29,449 nucleotides of DNA from an uncultured Lachnospiraceae bacterium (GCA_900554205.1 USGM01000028.1:1-29449), one strand, 5' to 3'; shown: positions 21,519-28,773, counted from the stretch's first letter. The notes: generated from the letters alone by a model not told the origin. A program made the numbers and translations.

Positions 21519-21938
21519 TTATTCTCCGAATGCCTTGTCTACAAGCTTGTCAATCATAGGAATCTTAATCGTTCCCTGATTCAGCGCCTTAAATCCAAGT
21601 CCGAGCAGCAGCAGTGTCTCTAAGAATCCAAGAATGCTCCTTGCAGCGGAAATAATGCTGGAAAGGATTCTGATGCTGAAGCTTCCGTTAAAGATGTTGA
21701 AGATGCTGCTGATGACACTGATCAGATCAGGGATCAGGCCAAGCACTGCGCTCAGCAGGGAGAAGACCATCAACACTGCAACCGTCTTGACTGCGGTCTT
21801 CTTAAGCCAGACATTCTCCTCCATCAAAAGGATGTAGGCTGTCAACAGGAAAACCAAAAGGTATCCGCTGAACAGTCCCGAAAAACAGACCACAGCCCCA
21901 AGCAAAGCTGCGGAAATGCCTAATTTTGTCTTCTGCAT
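21519..21938 (-). CDS. Small membrane protein of unknown function
   Basis: 139 residues with three or four hydrophobic segments (LLGAVVCFSGLFSGYLLVFLL, VKTVAVLMVFSLLSAVLGLI, a Ser/Ile-rich stretch, and FLETLLLLGLGF) and a short charged C-terminus (MIDKLVDKAFGE). I recognise no family. A GGGAG site precedes the ATG at 21938. It follows the zinc-ribbon gene by 26 nt and is probably cotranscribed with it; such pairs occur in Lachnospiraceae. A role together with the zinc-ribbon protein at the membrane is inferred only from position. Confidence 0.8.
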   Translation of the reverse strand: MQKTKLGISAALLGAVVCFSGLFSGYLLVFLLTAYILLMEENVWLKKTAVKTVAVLMVFSLLSAVLGLIPDLISVISSIFNIFNGSFSIRILSSIISAARSILGFLETLLLLGLGFKALNQGTIKIPMIDKLVDKAFGE

Positions 21939-21964
21939 AATTCTCTAATCTCCCTCTTCCTCTT

Positions 21965-22435
21965 TTATACCTGCTCTCCAGGATCTTCTGCAGGTGTCTC
22001 CTGTACAGGCTCAGACGCGATCTCCTGTGCTGCTGCAACAGGGGTCTCCTCGATCGGCTGCGGCTCAACAACAGGCTCTTCCTTCGGCATAGGTGCACCG
22101 CAGGCACTGCAGAACGCTGAATCCTTGGATACCTCAGCGCCGCACTTCTCGCACTTTACGATACCCTTAATGTCCTTGATCTGCTGCCGATAGTCCTTAA
22201 TCTTACCCTCAGCCTCATGAATTGCGGCAATAAACGCATCGAAATCAGCCTCGTGCTCCGCGTCATGAAGCGAAACATAGAGCTTACCGATTTGCAGATA
22301 ATTGTCGTCAATCCGCTTTTCCTCGTCAGAAATAGCAGAATTCAACTTTGCAATATCCGCCATCTCCTTTGTCTTCTGAACAGCTGTCTGCCCCGCCTGT
22401 GAGAGCTTCTTACCCAGATCATCAAAAAAAGACAT
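21965..22435 (-). CDS. Coiled-coil protein with C-terminal zinc ribbon
   Basis: 156 residues. The first 95 form a charged helical or coiled-coil region (DDLGKKLSQAGQTAVQKTKE, ISDEEKRIDDNYLQIGKLY). A zinc ribbon follows, CEKCGAEVSKDSAFCSACG (two CxxC pairs, about 99-117). The tail is Pro/Glu-rich and probably disordered. There is no signal peptide. This arrangement is common in clostridial proteins of unknown function annotated only as zinc-ribbon domain proteins. A GGAGGG site lies before the ATG at 22435 and a clear promoter lies upstream. It is followed by the small membrane protein gene. Confidence 0.88.
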   Translation of the reverse strand: MSFFDDLGKKLSQAGQTAVQKTKEMADIAKLNSAISDEEKRIDDNYLQIGKLYVSLHDAEHEADFDAFIAAIHEAEGKIKDYRQQIKDIKGIVKCEKCGAEVSKDSAFCSACGAPMPKEEPVVEPQPIEETPVAAAQEIASEPVQETPAEDPGEQV

Positions 22436-22505
22436 TGTGATCCCTCCTTCGATTTTTTCTTAATGTTATTCGTGAATCTATGCTACCCCCGACTCACTTG
22501 TGATT

Positions 22506-22535
22506 ATTATAGCACGAACAGCCAGCATAAATCAA
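22506..22535 (-). promoter_or_regulatory. Sigma-A promoter of the zinc-ribbon gene pair
   Basis: TTGATT (complement 22530-22535), 18 bp, TATAAT (complement 22506-22511), about 65 nt before the ATG at 22435. Confidence 0.75.
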
Positions 22536-22583
22536 TTATATTATTCGTCCGATTTTCCCTTGAAATATTGCAGGCTTTTTCTT

Positions 22584-23054
22584 TTACAACGTTTTCACCC
22601 ATTCATCGATTTCCTGCCGGGATGCTCCGTTTATCAGTCTTCCTTCCACGATCTGTGCCTCCGGTGCAGAGGGCTGCAGCTCCCGCACGGTATTTCCGAA
22701 TCCGCTTCCTCCCGACGTCGCAAACAGAACGATCTTTTTCCCTGAAAAGTCATAGGTCTCCAGAAACGTATTGACAATTGTCGGTGCCACATACCACCAG
22801 ATCGGGAAACCTAAAATGATTTCATCATAGGCATTGACATCGAGAGGTGTATTCACTATTTCGGGTCTGATTTTTTTATCATTCATCTCCACAGTGCTTC
22901 TGGACTTTTTATCCATCCAGTTGAGATCCGCCTTTGTATAGGCTACCTTCGGCTCGATCTCAAACAGATCCGCTCCGGCGCTCTCCGCGATCATCTCCGC
23001 CACCTTTTTTGTTGTTCCGCTTGCACTGAAATAAGCAACTAATTTCTTTCCCAT
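22584..23054 (-). CDS. Flavodoxin-like protein
   Basis: 156 residues of flavodoxin fold. The FMN phosphate loop is SASGTTKK (about 10-17). The isoalloxazine region contains LGFPIWWYVAPTIVNTFLE, and a second flavin loop TSGGSGFGNT follows. It resembles the stand-alone flavodoxins of clostridia that are often placed next to a LysR regulator. Here that regulator is a wreck just upstream. The likely role is low-potential electron transfer or quinone/aldehyde reduction; no partner is encoded beside it. AAAGGAGAA lies before the ATG at 23054. Confidence 0.93.
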   Translation of the reverse strand: MGKKLVAYFSASGTTKKVAEMIAESAGADLFEIEPKVAYTKADLNWMDKKSRSTVEMNDKKIRPEIVNTPLDVNAYDEIILGFPIWWYVAPTIVNTFLETYDFSGKKIVLFATSGGSGFGNTVRELQPSAPEAQIVEGRLINGASRQEIDEWVKTL

Positions 23055-23082
23055 AACCCTATTCTCCTTTTACTTATTGACA

Positions 23083-23145
23083 AAATGTGCAGGATCCTTC
23101 CGACCCTGCACATTTATTTTATGGCTCCTATATCTATTATGTCAA
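23083..23145 (-). promoter_or_regulatory. Flavodoxin promoter and 5'-terminal mRNA hairpin
   Basis: TTGACA (complement 23140-23145), 18 bp, TAAAAT (complement 23116-23121), so transcription should start near 23109. A perfect 11-bp inverted repeat, AAATGTGCAGG/CCTGCACATTT (23083-23093 with 23105-23115), spans the predicted start. The mRNA would therefore begin with the hairpin TGTGCAGG...CCTGCACA. It could be a 5' stabiliser, an operator at the start site, or an old terminator of the LysR gene. Confidence 0.6.
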
Positions 23146-23166
23146 ATACCTATATTGCATCCCATT

Positions 23167-23522
23167 CTATGCCCGAAAGGTATTGATCTCTTCAATAAAT
23201 CGTTTCACCGTCTGCGAATACGGCATATTTCTTCTCCATGCGATGACAGTGCTTGCGGTTATCTCTCTGTGCCTTTGAGTTCCTCCAGCGTACGCTCCTC
23301 CAGATCAAGAATCTCCAACGCTCTTCTTTTCAGCAGAATCCCTTCCTCGGTAAGCGTGACGTTTTTCCCTCTCCGGACAAACAACAAAAGTCCCAGTTCT
23401 TCCTCAAATGCTGCCATCTGCCTTGAAAGCGTCGGCTGCGTGATATGCAGCTGCTCCGCCGCCTTCGTAAAGCTCTGTTCCTTCGCCACCGTCAAAAAGT
23501 AACGCAACAATCTCAATTCCAT
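23167..23522 (-). pseudogene. LysR-type regulator collapsed by internal deletion
   Basis: An intact LysR N-terminus starts at 23522: MELRLLRYFLTVAKEQSFTK, then the winged-helix motif AAEQLHITQPTLSRQMAAFE and TEEGILLKRRA. It stops after 87 residues at 23259, where family members have about 300. In the next frame the sequence reads ITASTVIAWRRN, MPYSQTVKRFIEEINTF to a stop at 23167-23169, which is the kind of C-terminus a LysR protein has. The whole effector-binding domain is missing and the two ends are joined out of frame. What remains could at most be a free DNA-binding domain. Its start overlaps the end of the XRE remnant (ATGGAATTGA). It probably once controlled the flavodoxin gene directly downstream. 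Confidence 0.8.
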
Positions 23523-23710
23523 CTGTTATTTTTCTCCCTGCCAGCTTCATTTTTCTCAAGCAACGACATCATATTTTCCTCCGCTTTTTCCGAATACTCA
23601 TCTGGAAACAGCTGTTCACCGGAGAGCAGTTCATTGAGATTCGTGTCCAATATCCCACACAATTCCACAAGCAGGGTGATGTCCGGCATACTGTCCCCCT
23701 CTTGTGTCAA
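23513..23710 (-). pseudogene. XRE-family regulator remnant, C-terminal part only
   Basis: About 65 codons read MPDITLLVELCGILDTNLNELLSGEQL and then EEYSEKAEENMMSLLEK-like sequence. This matches the end of the HTH domain and the start of the linker in clostridial XRE regulators, where a typical sequence is WENG-x-x-MPD-x-x-LL...LCxxLxxxxNELLSGE. The recognition helices that should come before MPD are missing; upstream the frame gives only KKISVNYLTQEGDS. A GGGGGA before the ATG of MPD could allow translation of the fragment. It ends in the LysR start. Confidence 0.7.
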
Positions 23711-23720
23711 GTAGTTGACA
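23705..23720. repeat. Perfect 16-bp palindrome TGTCAA-GTAG-TTGACA
   Basis: Lies exactly where the XRE remnant loses similarity. The right half is also a consensus -35 (TTGACA, 23715-23720) with TAAAAT 16 bp later (23737-23742), pointing to the plus strand, where no gene follows. It may be a leftover operator/promoter or mark a rearrangement junction. Confidence 0.5.
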
Positions 23721-23928
23721 GATATTTTTTTCTCTTTAAAATAATATGTTTTGTCATCAAGGCGATGATTCTATTTTCTCTAATTCTCTATTATCCGTAA
23801 CTAAATGCCAAGGTTTTCTACAAGGCTTTTAACAAAGCTAAAGCCACTGTAATTATACAATGGCTCTAAAAGGTATTTATATTCAATTCTTGAACAGAAA
23901 ATTCAGGCTCAACCTGGAATTTGGTGGT
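23721..23928. other. AT-rich intergenic stretch with one hairpin
   Basis: No credible coding frame. AGCCACTGTA/TACAATGGCT (23842-23865) forms a hairpin with one C-A mismatch and, on the minus strand, is followed by TTTAGCTTTG, so it may be the terminator of the flavoprotein operon. A possible plus-strand transcript from the palindrome would cross this region. Confidence 0.5.
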
Positions 23929-24720
23929 CTATTTCCTATATGTGATCACCATTGTCTGTGAAAGCTTCTTTCCGATTTGATATATAAGCCAACCTATGAC
24001 TCGTTTAAAAGGCGTCATTGGTATACCCGGAGCATATCTCATGCCTTTGTATTTCGGCCAAAAGTTATTATCTTCAGTCGGATATTCTTTTTCTCCTTTA
24101 TTATCAATGCACATGGCCTGAAATAGATTAAACGGTATCAGCACGCCCACTCCCGGAACATGTGCTTTTCCGGATTTCACATCAAGGTAAAATCTCTTCG
24201 TGATATCATATGTTCTTCGCATATCCTTTTCTGTTGGCTTGTAGTCGTTCCAGCTCAGTGCAGTTATCGGAAGCTGGTAACACTTATTAAAGCCCCACCC
24301 AGGCAACGTCGCTGCCAAGGCTTTTGTTGTACTCTGAGCAGATACACCTCCAGTTGTACTGATTATAAGAGCCTTCTTTTTGAAATATCTCGGCCTATGC
24401 AACATAAATGCCATATGATCTGTAAAATTTTTCATAATTCCGGGCAAATGCCCCTGAAAACAAGGAATAGAGAAAATAACCGCATCGCATTCTTCTATCA
24501 TATCTATTATTGGCTGAATTTTATTATGATGCGGACAAGTTTTATGTCCTTTGCGAAAACAGTTACTGCAGCCTGTGCAGAATGGGATATCTATATCAGA
24601 TAAATGCACTTCACAAAATTGGACTGTCTTATCAATTTTCTGAATATATCTCTTTGCAATCTGAGTTAGCCGCCATGTATTTCCTTTGCGTGGTCCACCA
24701 TTGAAGATCAGTATTTTCAT
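23929..24720 (-). CDS. Flavoprotein of the NADPH-dependent FMN reductase / iron-sulfur flavoprotein type
   Basis: 263 residues. The N-terminus has the FMN-reductase loop FNGGPRKGNTWRL (6-18). A compact cysteine motif C48-x2-C51-x2-C54-x7-C62 follows, the spacing seen in iron-sulfur flavoproteins (Isf) that hold a 4Fe-4S cluster beside FMN. The core continues with VIFSIPCFQGHLPGIMKNFTDH and STTGGVSAQSTT. The C-terminal 90 residues are basic, probably with an amphipathic helix (VIGWLIYQIGKKLSQ). I chose ATG 24720 over the GTG at 24726 because AGAGG is correctly spaced only for the ATG. It is the last gene of an AT-richer three-gene operon, 44 nt after the HD-domain gene. Substrate unknown. Confidence 0.87.
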   Translation of the reverse strand: MKILIFNGGPRKGNTWRLTQIAKRYIQKIDKTVQFCEVHLSDIDIPFCTGCSNCFRKGHKTCPHHNKIQPIIDMIEECDAVIFSIPCFQGHLPGIMKNFTDHMAFMLHRPRYFKKKALIISTTGGVSAQSTTKALAATLPGWGFNKCYQLPITALSWNDYKPTEKDMRRTYDITKRFYLDVKSGKAHVPGVGVLIPFNLFQAMCIDNKGEKEYPTEDNNFWPKYKGMRYAPGIPMTPFKRVIGWLIYQIGKKLSQTMVITYRK

Positions 24721-24764
24721 ATACACTTACCTCTTTCTTGAACAAACTGAACGTTGTCTCTCTG

Positions 24765-25469
24765 TTATTCCTCCAATAATTTTTCTATCTCCAGCGTTCC
24801 CTGCATCTCCGCCTGCAAGGCTTTGTAAAAATGTCTTCTCATCTGTAGCTTCTCTTCCCAAAAAGCTTTTGCTGTATCCGTACCACAGATTCTATCTTGC
24901 CAATCTGTCAATGTGCGTTGACGTTTCTCACAAACTTCGATTAATTCTCTGGCACTGCGTTCTCCAATATCACTCCGTCCAATCATGCAAACGCGCATAA
25001 TATCAAAACGATCCAAATCGTCCGCATCCCTGACACTCAATTCAAAAGGAGTAGCATCCTCCGGTACATCATTCCATTTATCGTGAATTCTGATGGCCTG
25101 ACAAATATTTTCCGTCAATTCCTCATAATAGCCGATTTTCATCAAAAACATTCTTGCCACCTCGGCTCCGTATGTTGGATGCATGTTCCACTCCTCCATA
25201 GTTTCACAAAAAAGATAACCCGTATCGTGCAAAAGGCATGCCATTACCAAGGGTTCACTATCCCAATCCTCCGCTTCTGCAATCCTTTTTCCCCAAAGTG
25301 CCACTCGCAGAGAATGTTCATAGCGATAAGTCAAATCATAACGTTCCGGTTGAGGATTCAGAAATTCCTTTACGAAGGAATGGGTGGCTGCTACCGGGTC
25401 TCCACCAGGTGTATAGCCTTTCAGTATATTCTCTAAACGATGTGCTTCCTTTTTACCCTTAAATAACAT
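24765..25469 (-). CDS. HD-domain phosphohydrolase
   Basis: 234 residues. The HD metal motif is complete: H52 in RYEHSLRVALWG, H81-D82 in ACLLHDTGYLF, and the distal Asp in VRDADDLDRFDI. Additional histidines typical of the fold are in HPTYGAEVA (H97) and IRIHDKW. Such proteins hydrolyse nucleotides, cyclic nucleotides or other phosphate esters; the substrate cannot be read from the sequence. The start codon overlaps the histidine phosphatase stop by one base (TAATG), so translation is coupled. Base composition is visibly more AT-rich than the neighbouring core genes. Confidence 0.9.
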   Translation of the reverse strand: MLFKGKKEAHRLENILKGYTPGGDPVAATHSFVKEFLNPQPERYDLTYRYEHSLRVALWGKRIAEAEDWDSEPLVMACLLHDTGYLFCETMEEWNMHPTYGAEVARMFLMKIGYYEELTENICQAIRIHDKWNDVPEDATPFELSVRDADDLDRFDIMRVCMIGRSDIGERSARELIEVCEKRQRTLTDWQDRICGTDTAKAFWEEKLQMRRHFYKALQAEMQGTLEIEKLLEE

Positions 25470-26011
25470 TATTCTACCTCCTGCAAAATCTTCCCATCGT
25501 ATCGAATTCTTCGGATCTGACCGTATTGTGCAGGGACTTCATCTCCCAATGTATACAATATCATCATGGCATGGCAGGAAACAATTACTTTGTCATAAGA
25601 AAGATACTTGTCAAACACTTGAAGCGCCCGTTCCTTTACAGTGTCTGGATGTTCCCACTTACTAAAACGATTCCACTTTCTGTGATTAAATTGCCATAAA
25701 AGTAACTTTTCGCGTAACTTCGCTCTAACAGAATGGGTTTTATCTAGTTGCCATTCATACAGGGCATGCTCCACTTTTACTTCCAGCCCTAATTCCTTGG
25801 ACATCATACAAGCACCTTGCATACACCTTGTGAAAGGAGAGGATAAAATAATCTGTGCCCTCTCCTCCCTTAACACTTCAATGGTCTCATGTATCTGACT
25901 AATTCCTTTTTCTGTAAGAGGTGCGAAATTCTTTGCCACGGCAATTCGAGCCCAATTCTCTACTAAACTATAATCCGGTTCTCCATGTCTTACCATAATA
26001 AATTCTGTCAT
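25469..26011 (-). CDS. Histidine phosphatase superfamily protein (phosphoglycerate mutase-like)
   Basis: 180 residues from MTEFIMVRHGEP. The phosphohistidine motif is R8-H9-G10-E11. The second conserved block, LSSPFTRCMQGA, supplies the usual Arg, and IVSCHAMM supplies the second His near the C-terminus. The family includes phosphatases of sugars, nucleotides and cofactors. ATG 26011 is preferred over GTG 26020 because AGGTGA lies between them at good spacing. It is the first full gene of the phosphatase-HD-flavoprotein operon. Confidence 0.9.
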   Translation of the reverse strand: MTEFIMVRHGEPDYSLVENWARIAVAKNFAPLTEKGISQIHETIEVLREERAQIILSSPFTRCMQGACMMSKELGLEVKVEHALYEWQLDKTHSVRAKLREKLLLWQFNHRKWNRFSKWEHPDTVKERALQVFDKYLSYDKVIVSCHAMMILYTLGDEVPAQYGQIRRIRYDGKILQEVE

Positions 26012-26016
26012 AATAT

Positions 26017-26109
26017 TCACCTATATATCCATTGGGCACATAACTCAAACAAAACATTTCTTACTTCCCAATCGTCATTTAAATTCAAAGTTTCGCTCTC
26101 ATTGAGCAT
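26017..26109 (-). CDS. Possible leaderless 30-codon ORF ahead of the phosphatase operon
   Basis: ATG at 26109 to TGA at 26017-26019, giving MLNESETLNLN, DDWEVRNVLFE and LCAQWIYR. The ATG lies 4 bp after the -10 hexamer, so the mRNA would begin at or beside it with no ribosome site. The stop codon overlaps the AGGTGA ribosome site of the phosphatase gene. It could be a regulatory upstream ORF, a small protein, or a remnant of a truncated gene. No homologue is recognised. Confidence 0.35.
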   Translation of the reverse strand: MLNESETLNLNDDWEVRNVLFELCAQWIYR

Positions 26110-26113
26110 CTCG

Positions 26114-26122
26114 ATTATATCA
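26114..26122 (-). promoter_or_regulatory. Extended -10 promoter of the phosphatase operon
   Basis: TGATATAAT on the minus strand is an extended -10 (TGN plus TATAAT at complement 26114-26119). No good -35 is visible 16-18 bp upstream (TGGCGA), which fits an extended -10 promoter or an activator-dependent one. Between 26123 and 26189 nothing else is recognised. Confidence 0.65.
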
Positions 26123-26189
26123 TGATATATGCATTTTCGCCACATAAAAACAGGCTTGTTAGTCCTATGTTTTCAGCCGCCCAGAAAGA

Positions 26190-26219
26190 AGCGGCATCTC
26201 CCTTCCGGGACATGCCGCT
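26190..26219 (-). terminator. Terminator of the M24 peptidase gene
   Basis: AGCGGCATGTCCC, loop GGAA, GGGAGATGCCGCT on the minus strand. The stem is 13 bp with one internal mismatch and is followed by TCTTTCT. It begins 12 nt after the stop codon. Confidence 0.85.
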
Positions 26220-26231
26220 CTTGTCTTTCTT

Positions 26232-28031
26232 TTATTCTACTGTTGTCTCTTTTTTCAGCCACTCGGCTTCCTCCGCCGTCAGATGAGGCGCCAGACGCTT
26301 GTAAACCTCCGACTGATATGCCTTGAGGTAGGCAAGCTGTGTCTCAGTCAGAAGCTCCTTCACGATCAGATCCATGTCGATCGGAACCCATGTCAGGGTC
26401 TTGAAATGCATGAACTGTCCGTACTCGTTCTTGGCATCGTTCTCTGCCACCATGACATTCTCGATACGGATGCCGTGGCTGCCCTCGATGTAGATGCCGG
26501 GCTCGTTCGTGACATCCATTCCTGCCTCGATCACTGCCTCTGTCTGTCCCTCTAAGAACTTCCATCTCAGATTCTGAGGTCCCTCATGCACATTCAGGAT
26601 ATAGCCGACGCCATGACCGGTTCCGCACTTATAGTCGAGCGCCATGTTCCAGATCGGCTGACGCGCCAGAATGTCCAGATTGCGTCCTGTGCAGCCGTAG
26701 AGCCAGTGAGCATTCGTCATCTGGAGCATACCTGCCGCAACCATTGTGTAATGCTGCTTTTCAAGGTCTGAAACCGAACCGAGCGCAACGGTTCTCGTCA
26801 CATCGGTCGTGCCGCCGAAATACTGTCCGCCCGAATCGATCAGGTACATTCCCTCCGGCTTTAATACCGCATGGTTCTCCGGCGTGGGCTCATAATGCAT
26901 CATTGCGGCATTTGCACGGTAAGCGGAAATCGAAGGGAAGGACAGATCCAAAAAATCGGGAATCTCCCGGCGGAACGCCTCCAGCTTATCCGCAACCGAA
27001 ATCTCATCCATCTCCACCTTGCCGATATTTGTTTTCAGCCAGCAGATGAACTTTGTCAGAGCGACGCTGTCCTTCAGATAGATCTCGTCCATGTTAGCAA
27101 GCTCTGTGGGATTCTTGACTGCCTTCATCAGCTCTGTCGGGTTATTCTTCTCTATAATCTCCTGTCTCTCGCTCAAAATTCTGTAGAACGCATAGCTGCA
27201 ATGCCGCTTATCCATCAGCACCTTACGTCCGGCGGGCAGTGCCTTCAGATATTCAACAATAGTATTGTACTCCCGTACCACTACCTTCTTTGCAGCAAGA
27301 TAAGACTTCACCTTTTCATCCAGCACACTCTCCTGAATGAAAAGCACTGTCTCCTCCTCTGTCAGCCACGCATAGGACATAGCGACCGGATTACATTCCA
27401 CATCACAGCCTCTGATGTTGAAAAGCCACATGATGTCATCCAGCTTCGTCAGAAGAAGACTGTCCGCACCCTCCTCAACTGTCTTTTTCAGGACATCCGC
27501 TCTCTTCTGCTCAAAGCTCTTACCTGCAAGCTTCTCATCCAGCACGATCACCTTTCCTGCCGGGAACGCGGGACGCTCCTTCCAGAGCTGTTCCGCGAGA
27601 TCCTGTTCGTACAGGAATCTGACATGCTTCTTCTCCAGCTTCTTCTCATAGCCACACCCCTGCGACATCGGTATTACCCTGCCGTCAAAGCCAAGGGTCT
27701 GTCCCTTCTTCATGTTTTCCTCGAGGAACTCGATGATTGTCGGCACCCCTTCGTCCTGCATACGGAACAGAGTAATCGTTGTGCCCTCCAGCTCCTTTTC
27801 CGCCTGAATGAAGTATCTGCCATCTGTCCACAGTCCTGCCCCCTCCTGCCATACAAGCAGGGTTCCGTTGGAGCCGGAGAAATTCGAGAAATACTCTCTT
27901 ACCTTAAAGTAGTCACTGACATATTCCGAGTTATGGAAGTCCGCCGTCGGAATCATATAAAAATCAATATCGGCCTCCTGCATTGCACCTCTGAGTGCCG
28001 CAAGACGTCCCTGTATTACCTTGTTTTCCAT
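26232..28031 (-). CDS. Aminopeptidase P family (M24B) metallopeptidase
   Basis: 599 residues, the long three-domain form of X-Pro aminopeptidase: two creatinase-like N-terminal domains (ALRGAMQEADIDFYMIPTAD, then KLDDIMWLFNIRG) and the pita-bread catalytic domain. All five dinuclear metal ligands are visible: D399 in LIDSGGQY, D410 in GGTTDVTRT, His in GTGHGVGYILNVHEGP, Glu in VTNEPGIYIEG and Glu in GIRIENV. It removes N-terminal residues preceding proline, in the cytoplasm since there is no signal peptide. It begins 30 nt after deoC and probably shares its transcript. A terminator follows at 26190-26219. Confidence 0.95.
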   Translation of the reverse strand: MENKVIQGRLAALRGAMQEADIDFYMIPTADFHNSEYVSDYFKVREYFSNFSGSNGTLLVWQEGAGLWTDGRYFIQAEKELEGTTITLFRMQDEGVPTIIEFLEENMKKGQTLGFDGRVIPMSQGCGYEKKLEKKHVRFLYEQDLAEQLWKERPAFPAGKVIVLDEKLAGKSFEQKRADVLKKTVEEGADSLLLTKLDDIMWLFNIRGCDVECNPVAMSYAWLTEEETVLFIQESVLDEKVKSYLAAKKVVVREYNTIVEYLKALPAGRKVLMDKRHCSYAFYRILSERQEIIEKNNPTELMKAVKNPTELANMDEIYLKDSVALTKFICWLKTNIGKVEMDEISVADKLEAFRREIPDFLDLSFPSISAYRANAAMMHYEPTPENHAVLKPEGMYLIDSGGQYFGGTTDVTRTVALGSVSDLEKQHYTMVAAGMLQMTNAHWLYGCTGRNLDILARQPIWNMALDYKCGTGHGVGYILNVHEGPQNLRWKFLEGQTEAVIEAGMDVTNEPGIYIEGSHGIRIENVMVAENDAKNEYGQFMHFKTLTWVPIDMDLIVKELLTETQLAYLKAYQSEVYKRLAPHLTAEEAEWLKKETTVE

Positions 28032-28061
28032 CTTATCCTATCTTCCTTTTCTCTTCCTTTA

Positions 28062-28727
28062 TTAATAACCGCTTGTCTGCTGTCCCTCGCACAGTCCGAC
28101 CGCTCGTGATGTCCCAATCCGCTCACAGCCAAGCGCTAAAAAGCCCTCGAGGTCTTCCATGGTCGAGACCCCGCCCGCTGCCTTGATCTTCACCTTCGGG
28201 CCGATGTGCTTTTTGAACAGCTCCACATCCTCCCTCGTCGCGCCGCCGGTTCCAAAGCCTGTGGAAGTCTTGATATAATCCGCCCCGGCATTGGTCACCG
28301 CCTTGCACATCGCAATCTTTTCTTCGTCTGTCAGATAACAGGTCTCAATGATGACCTTCAGAATGTGTTCCCCACATTCCTTTTTCAAGGTGCGGATTTC
28401 CTCTTCCACCTTCTGATACAGCCCATTTTTCACATCGCTGATATTGATCACCATATCGATCTCGTTGCAGCCGTCCGCCAGTGCCTGTCTTACCTCGGCG
28501 GCCTTCGCCTCCGTCACGCTGTACCCAAGCGGGAAACCGACCACTGTGCAGATATTTACCTTATCTCCATAAGCTTCATGGATGCGCCGGATGTAAGCCG
28601 GAGGAACACAGACGCTCGCCGTCTGAAATTCGATCGCCTCATCGCACAGCTTCACAATATCCTCCCATGTGGCATAAGCCTTTAACTGCGTGTGATCCAC
28701 ATGTCTCAATATTTCCTGTGTCGTCAT
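28062..28727 (-). CDS. deoC: Deoxyribose-phosphate aldolase
   Basis: Splits 2-deoxyribose-5-phosphate into glyceraldehyde-3-phosphate and acetaldehyde, the last step of deoxynucleoside catabolism. 221 residues, normal for the class I bacterial enzyme. The Schiff-base Lys is K153 in DYIKTSTGF. Further conserved blocks are DHTQLKAYAT, VGFPLGYSVTEAK, EIDMVINI and KIKAAGGVST. TTAGGAG lies 10 nt before the ATG. Other deo genes are not adjacent. It lies between pckA and the M24 peptidase, all in the same direction. Confidence 0.97.
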   Translation of the reverse strand: MTTQEILRHVDHTQLKAYATWEDIVKLCDEAIEFQTASVCVPPAYIRRIHEAYGDKVNICTVVGFPLGYSVTEAKAAEVRQALADGCNEIDMVINISDVKNGLYQKVEEEIRTLKKECGEHILKVIIETCYLTDEEKIAMCKAVTNAGADYIKTSTGFGTGGATREDVELFKKHIGPKVKIKAAGGVSTMEDLEGFLALGCERIGTSRAVGLCEGQQTSGY

Positions 28728-28750
28728 TTGGTCTTTCTCCTAACTACAGA

Positions 28751-28773
28751 CGGCGGAGCATTCCGCTCCGCCG
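28751..28773 (-). terminator. GC-rich hairpin between pckA and deoC
   Basis: CGGCGGAGC/GCTCCGCCG form a perfect 9-bp stem with a 5-nt loop, 21 nt after the pckA stop. No U-run follows on the minus strand (TCTGTAG), so it may be an inefficient terminator or an mRNA 3' stabiliser that lets some transcription reach deoC. Confidence 0.55.

Noticed and set aside
26871..28109. 412-codon plus-strand frame opposite the M24 peptidase
   Set aside because: Antisense shadow of a clearly functional gene that also runs into deoC.
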